Both the position numbers and the translations under genes were made by a program. A DNA stretch of 48,110 bases from Bacillota bacterium. GTDB lineage: Bacteria > Bacillota > Clostridia > Oscillospirales > Oscillospiraceae. The DNA lies in the NCBI GenBank assembly GCA_028719885.1, contig JAQYLT010000007.1, forward strand, positions 1 to 48,110, read 5' to 3'. Positions 32,906-41,969 of this stretch are shown piece after piece. A model generated the notes under the pieces. It saw only the letters and a program-made list of their open reading frames with translations, made no database searches and was not told where the DNA came from. Positions within the stretch are counted from its first letter, which is position 1; the number at the start of each line of letters is the position of its first letter.

Positions 32906-34369
32906 TTGAAACAACAATGCTATAACCCATATCTCCCCAGCTGGGAGTACATCCCGGATGCAGAGCCTCGGCTTTTTGACGGCAGGCTGTATATCTTCGG
33001 GAGCCATGACCGCTTCGGGAGCAAGGACTACTGCGTCAACGATTATGTGGCCTGGTCAGCCCCGGAAGACGATCTCAGCGACTGGCGCTACGAGGGGGTC
33101 ATTTACCGAAAAGAGCAAACCCCGTGGAACCAGGATCAGAAGTCCTATTATGCGCCGGACGTGGTTCGAGGGACGGACGGCCGCTATTATCTGTATTATT
33201 CAGTTGCCAATTCCTCCGTCACCTCTGTCGCCGTGTGCAATACCCCGGCAGGAAAATATAAGTATCTGGGCGACGTACATTTTCCTGGCGGCAGGGTTTA
33301 CGGCTCCCGCGCGGAAGACTGGTTTGTATTTGATCCGGCGGTTCTGGTGGACACCGATGGCCGCATCTATCTCTATGTGGGGAGTGGGCAGCCCTCCAAC
33401 GGCCGTTTCGGGCATAAGATCGTGGGACTATTCGTGATGGAGTTGGATCGGGATATGCTGACCATCAGATCTGAGCCCACTATTCTTCTCCCAGCGGATT
33501 TCAACGCCAAAAAGCCAAATTATTGGGAAGGCCCCTCGATTCGCCACATCGGAAACTGGTATTACCTGGTCTACCCCACAACGGATATTACAGGTCTCAA
33601 CTATGCCATGAGCCTTTTTCCCAATAAAGGCTTTATCCACAAAGGGCCGATCCATTCCTCCAGTGACATCGGATACCGGGGGCGAAAGCTGATGGATGCC
33701 TCCTATCCCATGGGAAATAGTCATGGCGGCTTGGTCTGCGTAAAAGGACAGTGGTATGTTTTCGATCATCGCACGACCAACGGTAAGTGGAAAAACCGGC
33801 AAGCGGTCGCAGAGCCGATTACAATTGCAGAGGACGGCAGTATCACCATGGTGGAGGCCACCAGCTGCGGCTTGAACGGCGGTCCGCTCAGAGGGAAGGG
33901 GAGCTATCCAGCGTCCATCGCCTGCTGTCTGCGCGGCAGGGGCGTTCTTGGCATCCGCAACCCCATGGGAGGCCCCTTTGTGACACAGGATGGGCCGGAC
34001 TACGAGCCTCCGGAGCCAACGGAGCACCCCGTGACTGCCTGCAGTGAAGCAAATGCACCGAAGTCCTTTGTTACCGATATCCGAAATGCCTGCGTTGTGG
34101 GCTATAAGTATTTCGATCTGACACAGACCGAAGAGCTTGCTGTGACGGTGCGCGGCGGAAACGGAATGCTGGAGCTGTTGGGCGGAGAAGACGGAAAGGC
34201 GATCGCAGAGTTCATCCTCTCTCCCACGACAGATTGGACGACCTATCACATCCGTTTTTCTCCCGATCAGCTGGCAGCTGCGGCAGACTGTCCGGCGAAT
34301 TGCTGCCCCGTCTACCTGCGCTATCGGGGAAAGGGCAAGCTGGATTTGTTGGATATTGCTTTTGCATAA
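32906..34369 (+). CDS. GH43 glycoside hydrolase of the cassette, cytoplasmic
   Basis: A 487-residue enzyme starting with TTG at 32906 (GGGAGGA upstream). It has the same opening as the host GH43: NPYLPSWEYIPDAEPR against NPFLPSWEYIPDGEPR. Family features include the Asp in the DAEPR stretch, FDPAVLVDTDGRIYLYVG, and the probable acid Glu in YWEGPSIRH. A beta-rich C-terminal domain follows. No signal peptide is present. It is the first gene of a four-gene run with an SGNH esterase, a deacetylase and a GH2 enzyme, which suggests breakdown of an acetylated arabinose- or xylose-containing oligosaccharide. Confidence 0.9.
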   Translation: MKQQCYNPYLPSWEYIPDAEPRLFDGRLYIFGSHDRFGSKDYCVNDYVAWSAPEDDLSDWRYEGVIYRKEQTPWNQDQKSYYAPDVVRGTDGRYYLYYSVANSSVTSVAVCNTPAGKYKYLGDVHFPGGRVYGSRAEDWFVFDPAVLVDTDGRIYLYVGSGQPSNGRFGHKIVGLFVMELDRDMLTIRSEPTILLPADFNAKKPNYWEGPSIRHIGNWYYLVYPTTDITGLNYAMSLFPNKGFIHKGPIHSSSDIGYRGRKLMDASYPMGNSHGGLVCVKGQWYVFDHRTTNGKWKNRQAVAEPITIAEDGSITMVEATSCGLNGGPLRGKGSYPASIACCLRGRGVLGIRNPMGGPFVTQDGPDYEPPEPTEHPVTACSEANAPKSFVTDIRNACVVGYKYFDLTQTEELAVTVRGGNGMLELLGGEDGKAIAEFILSPTTDWTTYHIRFSPDQLAAAADCPANCCPVYLRYRGKGKLDLLDIAFA

Positions 34370-34391
34370 ACATAGAAAGGAGTAAAAAAAC

Positions 34392-35519
34392 ATGAATTGG
34401 ACTACAATCTGGAGTCAGGCTGCAGCGCCGTCCTTTGCCATGGGCATGCTGCAGGGGAAGAAAAAAACCGTGGTGTTCCCGGTCGGCTCTCCGGTTTCCG
34501 GTAAGCGGATCCGTCTGCGCTTTTCCAACATCTACGGGAAGAAGCCCTATGTCATCGGCGCTGTCACGGTCCGGGCAAAGGGGCAGCCGGTCCCCATTTC
34601 TTGCGGTGGAAAGAAAGCATTCACGATTCCGACAGGCGGACATACCTTCTCCGATCCGATCGATCTGCCGGTTTCAGCAGGCGATACGCTGGAGATCCGG
34701 CTTTTCTATGCCTCCAAGGCGCGAGACAGCAACATGACGTTGGAGGAGGCCGTAGCTTATCCGGGAGATCATACTGCGGATGAAACCCTGCCGGAAGTAA
34801 AAAAGGAGAGCTATAAGCAGCAGTATAATCTCTACGACGCAATCGTTTCTCTGGATCGGGTAGAGGTCGAATCCGAGGAACGCAGCAAGCTGATCGTCGC
34901 CTTCGGCGACAGCATCACAGCCATGAATCGCTGGGTCAAGCCTTTACAAAAGCGGCTGTTTGAGTGCTTCGGCGGAAAATACGCACTGCTGAACGCCGGG
35001 ATCGGCGGCAACTGCCTGCTCTACCAGGTGCCCGGCTTTATGGGCAGCTCTTACGGAGAAAAGGGAGTCGCCCGTTTTGAGAGAGACGTTCTGAGTTTTG
35101 ACAATCTCCATACCGTGATCCTGGCTCTGGGAGTCAACGATGTGGCGTATTACACGAGGAAGACGGAGCAGACGATCTCCTTTGACGCTTACACGGAGGC
35201 AATTCAAGGCCTGACCAAAGCCTTGAAAGACCGCGGCATCCGGGTCGTCATGCAGACGCTTACACCACGGGAGGGCTTTGTTAAAAAAGGCTATACCCCG
35301 GAGATGGAAGCCTTGCGCGTGAAGATCAACACATGGATCCGGGACTGCGGGCAGTTCGACTATGTGTTTGATGCGGACCAGCTGCTGCGGGACAAAAGGA
35401 ATCCCTCCTGGGTGGATGAGCGTTACCACCAGGGCGACCACCTACATCCTAATACGATGGGCGGTGAGCGGATGGCCGAAGCCTATGATCTGGCAGCGCT
35501 TACCGGTGAGGAGTTATAA
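34392..35519 (+). CDS. SGNH/GDSL-type carbohydrate esterase
   Basis: A 375-residue protein with AAAGGAG eight bases before its ATG. A beta-sandwich N-terminal part (WTTIWSQAAAPSFAMGM, IRLRFSNIYGKKPYVIGAV) precedes a catalytic domain. That domain has the Ser of FGDSITA (about residue 174), the Gly of GIGGN, the Asn of GVNDV and the Asp-x2-His of DHLHPN: all four SGNH blocks. It probably removes acetyl or acyl groups from sugars. There is no signal peptide. The next gene begins immediately after its stop. Confidence 0.85.
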   Translation: MNWTTIWSQAAAPSFAMGMLQGKKKTVVFPVGSPVSGKRIRLRFSNIYGKKPYVIGAVTVRAKGQPVPISCGGKKAFTIPTGGHTFSDPIDLPVSAGDTLEIRLFYASKARDSNMTLEEAVAYPGDHTADETLPEVKKESYKQQYNLYDAIVSLDRVEVESEERSKLIVAFGDSITAMNRWVKPLQKRLFECFGGKYALLNAGIGGNCLLYQVPGFMGSSYGEKGVARFERDVLSFDNLHTVILALGVNDVAYYTRKTEQTISFDAYTEAIQGLTKALKDRGIRVVMQTLTPREGFVKKGYTPEMEALRVKINTWIRDCGQFDYVFDADQLLRDKRNPSWVDERYHQGDHLHPNTMGGERMAEAYDLAALTGEEL

Positions 35520-36260
35520 ATGGGAAAGAAGTACTTTACGCTCAGCTTTGACGACGGCCTCGAGCAGGACAAGCGGATCATTGCTCTGATGAAACAATAC
35601 GGATTAAAGGGAACCTTTAATCTTAACTCCGGTCTGTTCGGGCAGCGCGGCGAGGTAATGGGCATCGGCACCTTCTCTTTTCAGGATTGCGAAGAGGGCG
35701 TCAGGCACCGCTGGCCCTTCTCCTATGTGCCACATAACCGAATCCCGGAGGACGAAATCCTGCAGGTCTACGAAGGCATGGAGATCGCCAGTCACGGCTT
35801 TCTCCATGAGCCTCTAAAGAAGCTCGATGAACAGGGGCTGCGTAATTCAGTCGGCAAAGACAAGCAAACCCTGGAGCACCTGACTGGGGAAACCATCGTC
35901 GGCCATGCCTATGCCCGAGGCTCTGTTTCGCCTGCGGCGGAGGCCTTTCTGAAAAAGCAGGGCTACCTCTATGCCAGAGCGGTCTATCCCTCCGGCAGCT
36001 TCGAATTCCCGGCCAATCCCCTGAACTTTCGCCCATCTTCCTCTGTGATTCTCGGCAACGCCATGACTCTGGTGGAGAGCTTCAAACAGGCGGAGGCGGC
36101 GGACAGGGATCTGCTTTTATATCTCTGGGGTCACGGCTATGAGATGGACTACGGGAAGGGGCAGGCAAGCTGGGACGGCCTGGAGCGCCTCTTTGCTGCC
36201 ATCGCCGGACAACCGGACATTGTTTACTGCACAAACCGCGAAGCGTTCCGCATTATTTAA
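35520..36260 (+). CDS. Polysaccharide-deacetylase-like protein (CE4/NodB fold)
   Basis: A 246-residue protein whose ATG directly follows the TAA of the esterase gene, with GAGGAG inside that gene, so translation is probably coupled. It has the NodB motifs: LSFDDG (catalytic and metal Asp), SHGFLHEP (metal His-x3-His) and LWGHGYE (catalytic His). Unlike most CE4 enzymes it has no signal peptide. In this setting it would act in the cytoplasm on imported acetylated oligosaccharides. Chitin or peptidoglycan deacetylation seems less likely. Confidence 0.85.
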   Translation: MGKKYFTLSFDDGLEQDKRIIALMKQYGLKGTFNLNSGLFGQRGEVMGIGTFSFQDCEEGVRHRWPFSYVPHNRIPEDEILQVYEGMEIASHGFLHEPLKKLDEQGLRNSVGKDKQTLEHLTGETIVGHAYARGSVSPAAEAFLKKQGYLYARAVYPSGSFEFPANPLNFRPSSSVILGNAMTLVESFKQAEAADRDLLLYLWGHGYEMDYGKGQASWDGLERLFAAIAGQPDIVYCTNREAFRII

Positions 36261-36274
36261 AGGAGAACAAAAAT

Positions 36275-38674
36275 ATGAAGAAAACAAGCTTTAACGATCA
36301 CTGGACATGCAAAAAGCAGGGCGATAGCGCCGAACCGAAACCTGTCACGCTGCCCCATGACGCGATGCTTTTTGAGAAGCGGGACAGAAATGCAGCCACC
36401 GCCGGAGCCTGTGGGTACTTTCCCGGCGGCGTGTATGAGTACACCAAACGCTTTGCTCTCCCGGAAACGGAACGCGGCCGGACGCATATCCTGGAGTTTG
36501 AGGCGGTCTACAAAAACGCGAAGGTGTATATCAACGGCAGCCTTGCAGCGGAGCGGCCCTATGGATACTCCAATTTTTATGTGTTGCTGGACGAGCATCT
36601 TTGCTTCGGAGAGGAAAACGAGATCACCGTCATAGCAGACAATTCCGCCGTCCCTAACTCCCGTTGGTACTCTGGCAGCGGGATCTATCGCAATGTCAGC
36701 CTGTATTCCGGAGAATCCAGTCACATTCTCCCGGATGGCTTGTTGATTTCCACCCTGAACAATGACATTGTCAATGTGAAGGTCAGCGCCAGTGGCGGCG
36801 ATGAGATCTGCGTGAAGATTTATGACGGAGACTCCGTCGCAGCTGAGTCCGTTGCACCTGTTTCCGAGGGTACGGCGGAGGTGTCACTCAAGGTCACGTC
36901 TCCCCGCCTGTGGGACGCAGAGCACCCAGAGCTCTACCGCTGCTGTGTCGAGCTGCTTCAGGACCGCAAAACGGTGGATGAGACGGAGGATTCCTTCGGC
37001 TTCCGTACGCTGGCTTGGAACGTGAAGGGCTTTTTCGTCAACGGGAAGGAGACCCTGCTCCGCGGCGCGTGCATCCACCACGACAACGGTATTCTGGGCG
37101 CATGCTCCTTCACTTCGGCGGAAGAACGCCGAGTGCGGCTTCTAAAGGAAGCGGGCTTCAACGCCATTCGCAGCGCCCACAATCCCGCATCCAAAGCGCT
37201 TCTGGAGGCCTGCGACCGGTTGGGTATGTACGTGATGGACGAGTTTTGTGACAACTGGCTGGTGCATAAAAATCCCTACGACTACGCCAATCAGGAATTC
37301 CTGGCCTGGTGGGAGCAGGATCTGAATGCTATGGTAATGAAAAACTATAATCACCCCTGTGTTGTGATGAACTCTATCGGTAACGAGATCTCCGAGCTGG
37401 CTATCCCGGCGGGGCAGGAGATGTGCAGAAAGCTTGCCGTTTTGACAAGAGAGCTTGACCCGGGCAAAGCTGTGACGATGGGCATCAATCTGATGCTCTG
37501 CAGCATGACCGCCAAGGGCAGCGGGATCTACGGTGATAAAAAGGACGGTAAGGAAAACAAGAACGGCAGCCAGACAATGGATAATCTGCCTACCAGCGCA
37601 TTCTTTAACCTTCTGATGAACCATATGGGCGGAATTATTGAAAAGTCTGCGGCCAAGCCCGCCGCCGATAAGGCCACAGAAGTCGCGTTTTCCTATTTGG
37701 ATATCGGGGGCTACAACTACGCCGCCTCTCGTTATGAGATGGACGGCAAGCTTCACCCGGACCGCGTGATCGTCGGCTCTGAAACGCTGCCGAAGAATCT
37801 CTATCGCAACTGGCAGTATGTCAGGAAGCTCCCCTATGTGATCGGCGACTTCATGTGGACGGGCTGGGACTATCTTGGCGAATCCGGCATCGGCACCGTG
37901 CGGTATAAAAGCTTCAAGAAGCCCGGTGAGGATGCCCCCATCGTTTCCGGCGGCTGCGGTGTCATCGATATCTGCGGCAAACTGCGCCCGGAGGTGCAGT
38001 GGAACCGCCTGGTCTGGGGCTTGAGCAACAAACCTGGGATCGGCGTGGAGCCCTTGACCCATGCAGGAGAGACCGGGTCGGTTACCATGTGGCGCGATAC
38101 GGACGCGGTGGCAAGCTGGTCCTGGAAGGGCTGCGAGGGTAAAAAGACCAAGGTTACGGTCTATGCCTCAGGCGTCGCGGCTGAGCTGATTGTTAATGGC
38201 AAGTCCTATGGCAGAAAGAAAACCAAGGAATACAAGGCAGTCTTCCCGAAGGTAATATACCAGCCGGGTACCATCACCGCCATCAGCTATGACGGAAACG
38301 GGGCGGAGATCGCAAGGGAGACCATGCGCACCGCGGAAGGTGCGACAGAGCTTTGCCTCCGTCCGGATAGGACCACGCTGCATGCCGACGGCCAGGATCT
38401 CTGCTATCTGGCAATCGACCTCACCGGCCGGGATGGGATCACCAAGTCCTCTGAAGATGTTCCCATTACGGTGATGGTAAGCGGCGCGGGCAGCCTGCTG
38501 GCTCTTGGCTCTGCCAAGCCGAACATGGGAGAGTGCTTTACCGAAAAGACCCATACCACCTACTACGGCAAAGCACTGGCTGTGATTCGTGCGGGAGACA
38601 GCGCAGGGAAAATCCAGATCAAGGTCAGTGCGCCTGGCATGGGGGAGCAATGCGTGGAGCTAAATGTAGAATAA
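36275..38674 (+). CDS. GH2 glycoside hydrolase of the cassette
   Basis: A 799-residue family 2 enzyme (AAGGAG before the ATG). A sugar-binding sandwich (CGYFPGGVYEYTKRFALPE, WYSGSGIYRNVSLY) is followed by the barrel, with GACIHHDNG, IRSAHNP, the acid/base Glu in SIGNEIS and the nucleophile-type Glu in IVGSETLP. The C-terminal immunoglobulin-like domains end with AGSLLALGSA and GKALAVIRAG. The fragment at 7,444-7,854 corresponds to this last domain. Activity could be beta-galactosidase, beta-glucuronidase or another GH2 activity, and cannot be read from sequence. No signal peptide is seen. The last bases overlap an IS110 relic on the other strand. Confidence 0.9.
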   Translation: MKKTSFNDHWTCKKQGDSAEPKPVTLPHDAMLFEKRDRNAATAGACGYFPGGVYEYTKRFALPETERGRTHILEFEAVYKNAKVYINGSLAAERPYGYSNFYVLLDEHLCFGEENEITVIADNSAVPNSRWYSGSGIYRNVSLYSGESSHILPDGLLISTLNNDIVNVKVSASGGDEICVKIYDGDSVAAESVAPVSEGTAEVSLKVTSPRLWDAEHPELYRCCVELLQDRKTVDETEDSFGFRTLAWNVKGFFVNGKETLLRGACIHHDNGILGACSFTSAEERRVRLLKEAGFNAIRSAHNPASKALLEACDRLGMYVMDEFCDNWLVHKNPYDYANQEFLAWWEQDLNAMVMKNYNHPCVVMNSIGNEISELAIPAGQEMCRKLAVLTRELDPGKAVTMGINLMLCSMTAKGSGIYGDKKDGKENKNGSQTMDNLPTSAFFNLLMNHMGGIIEKSAAKPAADKATEVAFSYLDIGGYNYAASRYEMDGKLHPDRVIVGSETLPKNLYRNWQYVRKLPYVIGDFMWTGWDYLGESGIGTVRYKSFKKPGEDAPIVSGGCGVIDICGKLRPEVQWNRLVWGLSNKPGIGVEPLTHAGETGSVTMWRDTDAVASWSWKGCEGKKTKVTVYASGVAAELIVNGKSYGRKKTKEYKAVFPKVIYQPGTITAISYDGNGAEIARETMRTAEGATELCLRPDRTTLHADGQDLCYLAIDLTGRDGITKSSEDVPITVMVSGAGSLLALGSAKPNMGECFTEKTHTTYYGKALAVIRAGDSAGKIQIKVSAPGMGEQCVELNVE

Positions 38675-39012
38675 AAAAGCAATAACTCGCAAGGCATCGT
38701 TGATTTTGTGCTCTCGGTTGATGCTGTCATAGTATCCAGAGCCAAGGACATGAAACGGAACCTTATACTTGTGAATATGATAGATGGCAATCAGCAAGGA
38801 ATGAGCGACCGCAATGGTCACCCTCGTTTTCCAGCAGCGTGCAGCTATGCGTTGGCACTGTGCGGAATAATATGAGCCCTTTCACCTGCTTCTCTGATTG
38901 GCGCATTGAATCAGCGTAGTCTTTAGTGCCGCATTTCCCTTGTTCGTCCTTCCACTTTTTCGCTTGCCTGCGCTTCCGCGATTGCCGGGACAAATGCCGG
39001 TCCAGGAGCAGA
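38660..39012 (-). pseudogene. C-terminal relic of an IS110-family transposase
   Basis: The minus strand encodes TGICPGNRGSAGKRKSGRTN then KGNAALKTTLIQCANQ in one frame. After a frameshift near 38,890 it reads GSYYSAQCQRIAAR, RVTIAVAHSLLIAIYHI and YYDSINREHKINDALRV, ending in TAG at 38,660. These are the transposase_20-type C-terminal motifs of IS110 elements. The N-terminal DEDD domain is gone and the frame is broken, so it is dead. Its last bases overlap the end of the GH2 gene. Confidence 0.75.
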
Positions 39013-39013
39013 G

Positions 39014-39282
39014 ATGCTCCGCACTAAAAGGTACCGCAGAATTGCGGATGATCTGAGGCATGACCAGCATATGAAAGTGAACGACAAGCGAATCCGCCGG
39101 ATCTGCCAGAAGAAGAGCATTAAGTCTACAATTAAGTACGCCAACAATGGCTGTATGCGCCATGCCAGGGATGCCCAGTTCCTTGCCGAAAACATCTTAA
39201 ATCGTAATTTCCATGCGGATAATCTCAACGAGAAATGGCTCACAGATGTTACAGAATTCAAATGGTATGAAGGGATTACGGT
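39014..39282 (+). pseudogene. Fragment of an IS3-family transposase (OrfB)
   Basis: The plus strand reads YRRIADDLRHDQHMKVNDKR, RRICQKKSIKSTIKYANNG, RHARDAQFLAENILNRNFHA, then NEKWLTDVTEFKWYEG. These span the HTH_21 region and the start of the integrase (rve) domain of IS3-type OrfB. Similarity ends at about 39,282 (TVHK), where unrelated sequence continues the frame to 39,415. Only the middle of the gene remains. Confidence 0.8.
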
Positions 39283-39378
39283 ACACAAACATGAGCTGCA
39301 TGGGGGCAAATTCCCGCATTTGAAACCCGATTTCTGCCCCTGCCGTATCACTCTATTACCGATGCGGTTTCCGGCAGA

Positions 39379-39405
39379 AAAAGTCCTTGATTTTACTGGA
39401 CTTTT
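39379..39405. terminator. Terminator-like hairpin in the IS graveyard
   Basis: AAAAGTCC (39379-39386) pairs with GGACTTTT (39398-39405). A wider inverted repeat CCCGCATTT (39313-39321) / AAATGCGGG (39414-39422) surrounds it, giving a roughly 110-bp structure that may itself be a small insertion. It lies between the IS3 fragment and the IS5-type mini-element. Confidence 0.5.
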
Positions 39406-39427
39406 GGGGCCTTAAATGCGGGACTTT

Positions 39428-39593
39428 AAGGCAACACTGCATAATGGGACAAGGAAATTCGGCGAGGGATTTTGACCCAGACGAAAGTTCTGGAAATGTG
39501 GGAATACTTTGTGTATTTTCCATTTCCTTCAGCTGCACGGATGGGGCAAAAGCCCCGCCGAAGCCCGCAGCTCACATTGTGCGGTGTTGCCTT
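39428..39593. mobile_element. IS5-type mini-element with 13-bp terminal repeats
   Basis: The ends AAGGCAACACTGC (39428-39440) and GCGGTGTTGCCTT (39581-39593) are inverted repeats differing at one base. They match the end of the IS5-type element at 263-275 (GTGCGGTGTTGCC). The 166 bases hold no transposase. It is either a non-autonomous derivative or the remains after an internal deletion. It marks the right edge of the sugar cassette and overlaps the last codons of the cysteine-rich VLP gene. Confidence 0.65.
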
Positions 39594-39943
39594 CTGTACC
39601 TTCGGCGAAGCCGTTCCGTCTCCTGGAGCTTCCGCATTTTAACAGCGCAGTCCGGGCAGTATTTCGTTCTGTGGAAAAGCGAATAGACCGGCCTTCCACA
39701 TACGGCGCAACGCTTTTGCGGGAGATTATTATGGATTTGAGCGCACAGCTCCCAGTTGTTGGGCAGGACGGCGAAATGGAACCACTTGCAGATCAGGGAG
39801 TAAGACCACATCTGGACACATTGGCAGGGCTCGTCCCCATCCAGGGCCAGGCAATGTCCTTTGTCGTAGTTGCAGCACTTCTGGGGTATCAGCCTTCTGA
39901 CCTGGGTCAGCTGCTCCGGGGTCATGATTTGCACTTCATTCAT
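39572..39943 (-). CDS. Cysteine-rich VLP-type ICE protein
   Basis: The likely start is the ATG at 39943, which overlaps the end of topB by 8 bases; the frame opens at 39982. The 123-residue product has MTPEQLTQVRRLIPQKCCNY, DKGHCLALDGDEPCQC, a VLP-like AVLPNNWEL and two CxxC pairs (CAVCGRP, KYCPDCA). These are the marks of the cysteine-rich VLP family of Tn1549-like ICEs, probably a zinc-binding protein. Its final residues (RLRRRYRRQHRTM) are encoded by the end of the IS5-type mini-element, so the natural C-terminus may have been replaced. Confidence 0.82.
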   Translation of the reverse strand: MNEVQIMTPEQLTQVRRLIPQKCCNYDKGHCLALDGDEPCQCVQMWSYSLICKWFHFAVLPNNWELCAQIHNNLPQKRCAVCGRPVYSLFHRTKYCPDCAVKMRKLQETERLRRRYRRQHRTM

Positions 39944-41969
39944 GGGCAAATACCAGCCAGAAACGGGTCTGTTGACCATCATCCTCCATCACTGCTTTGG
40001 CGTCGTAGGATTTCCCTGTTTTCTCAGAATAGCAGCCTTGCAAAAGAGCTTCCCCCTTTTCCAGAAAAGAAGCTGCAATTTGGGGCGTAATCTCCTTTTT
40101 CTTGGCCGTGAAAAAATGGTTGTTCTTCCAAATGGCAAAGCAGCAGTCCCGGTTGGAGCAGAAGAAACCTTTGGGAGATTCTGTCACACGCTGACCACAC
40201 CGGGGACAGTTACCAACAGTATTCTCAGCAGACGGAAACAAGATCTCCGCTCCCTTTACCGGTGCGTATTCCATAAACATCTCCTGAAGCATGGCGCAGA
40301 TGCCCTCCATGAAGCTTTCCGGCTCCTGCGTCCCGGACTGGATGGCAAGCAGTTCCTGTTCCCATTGGGCGGTAAGCTGGGGAGATTGGAGCTGTTCCGG
40401 CAAGACGGTAATCAGAGAGGTGCCCTGAGTGGACGGGCAGAGAGTTGTCAGCTTCTTTGCTGTTTTTCGCTCCACTAACCCAGAAGCAACCAGCTTTTCA
40501 ATGATTCCGGCGCGGGTTGCCGGAGTACCCAGCCCCCTGCGTTCAGCATTCTCCGGGGTATCACCGGCTGTTTCCATGGCAGAAAGCAGCGTGTCCTCGG
40601 TGTGATGCTTGGGTGGGGTGGTCTGGCCCTCCTTGACGGTTACAGAAAATACCCTTACATACTGTCCCTCCTGCAAGTCAGGAAGGACAGTATGCTTTTC
40701 CTCCGCTTTTTCATAGGCCTTCCAGCCAAGAATCATAATCCGTTTTCCCTTGGCAGTAAACTGTGTTCCGGCGCAGCCCAGTGTCATCACCACTTCCTCA
40801 AAACGGTGGGCAGGACTGGTGGCTTCCAGAACGTTGCGGCAGATCAACTTCAGAATATTCTGCTCCGGCACCGGGAGGGCGGACAAATTGACGGTGCCCG
40901 CATAGTGGGTCGGAACAATGGCGTGGTGGTCGCTGACCTTGCGGCTGTTGCATACTCTCTTCGCATCCGCCATATCCGGGGTCAGGCAGCCCAGAATGGA
41001 GGCGGCGGTTCGGGTCAGACTGCCAAGAGTTGAAAACATATCATCTGTCAGATACCGGCTGTCCGTTCTGGGATAGGTACAGAGCTTCTTTTCATAAAGC
41101 GCTTGCAAATAGTCCAGGGTCTGCTGGGCGGTATACCCCAGCAGACGGTTGACATCCCGTTGAAGAGTGGTCAGATCATACAGCAAGGGGGCGTTCTCGG
41201 TTTTCTCCCTCCGCTCCACAGATTGGACGATTGCTTCCGCACCTTTGCAGGCTTCGGCGATTTTTGTTGCATCGGTGAAATCTTGGATTCGGTCAGATGC
41301 AGCGGAAAAACCGCAGTCCAGATTCACGGTGTAGAACCGCTCCGGGACAAAAGCCTGAATCTGCGCTTCCCGCTGCACCATCAGGGCCAGCGTTGGGGAC
41401 ATGACCCGGCCCACATTCAGCTTGGTGTCATAGACCAGGGAGAAAAACCGGGTGGCGTTGATGCCCACCAGCCAGTCGGCCTTGGCACGGCACAGAGCGC
41501 TTTGATACAGTCCGTCGAAATCCGCGCCGGGACGGAGGTTTGTAAACCCTTCCCGGATGGCTTCGTCCTCCATGGAGGAAATCCAGAGCCGCTTCATGGG
41601 CTTGCGGCATCCGGCCAGGTTATAAACCGTGCGGAAAATCAGTTCCCCCTCCCGACCCGCATCACAGGCGTTGATCACCTCGCTCACATCCTGGCGGTGC
41701 ATCAGGCTTTTCAGAAGCTCAAATTGACTGCGCTTCTCCTCTGAAATGCGGAATTGGAAGGTCGCCGGAACGATGGGTAAATCCTCTTTCCTCCATTTCT
41801 TGTATTTGGGGTCATACCGGTCCGCATCAGCCAGAGCTGCCAGATGGCCAAAACACCAGGAAATCAAATAGCCGTTGCCCTCCAGGTAACCCTTGCGTTT
41901 TTGCCCTACTCCTAAAGCTGCCCCGATGGCATAAGCCACGGAGGGCTTTTCACTGACGATCAGGCGCAT
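39936..41969 (-). CDS. topB: DNA topoisomerase III of the ICE
   Basis: A 677-residue type IA topoisomerase (GGAGG before the ATG). The N-terminal Toprim domain has MRLIVSEKPSVAYAIGAALG and the DACDxGREGE-like NACDAGREGELIFR (about residues 100-113). The catalytic Tyr lies in CTYPRTDSRYL (about residue 300). A C-terminal zinc-ribbon-like tail (NCPRCGQRVTESPKGFFCSN) follows. It relaxes or decatenates DNA during transfer or replication of the element and is standard in Tn1549-like ICEs. It overlaps the small Cys-rich gene by 20 bases at its start. Confidence 0.93.
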   Translation of the reverse strand: MRLIVSEKPSVAYAIGAALGVGQKRKGYLEGNGYLISWCFGHLAALADADRYDPKYKKWRKEDLPIVPATFQFRISEEKRSQFELLKSLMHRQDVSEVINACDAGREGELIFRTVYNLAGCRKPMKRLWISSMEDEAIREGFTNLRPGADFDGLYQSALCRAKADWLVGINATRFFSLVYDTKLNVGRVMSPTLALMVQREAQIQAFVPERFYTVNLDCGFSAASDRIQDFTDATKIAEACKGAEAIVQSVERREKTENAPLLYDLTTLQRDVNRLLGYTAQQTLDYLQALYEKKLCTYPRTDSRYLTDDMFSTLGSLTRTAASILGCLTPDMADAKRVCNSRKVSDHHAIVPTHYAGTVNLSALPVPEQNILKLICRNVLEATSPAHRFEEVVMTLGCAGTQFTAKGKRIMILGWKAYEKAEEKHTVLPDLQEGQYVRVFSVTVKEGQTTPPKHHTEDTLLSAMETAGDTPENAERRGLGTPATRAGIIEKLVASGLVERKTAKKLTTLCPSTQGTSLITVLPEQLQSPQLTAQWEQELLAIQSGTQEPESFMEGICAMLQEMFMEYAPVKGAEILFPSAENTVGNCPRCGQRVTESPKGFFCSNRDCCFAIWKNNHFFTAKKKEITPQIAASFLEKGEALLQGCYSEKTGKSYDAKAVMEDDGQQTRFWLVFAHE

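Noticed and set aside
37142..38062. Minus-strand frame (306 codons) opposite the GH2 gene
   Set aside because: Antisense shadow of the GH2 barrel with its conserved SIGNEIS stretch.
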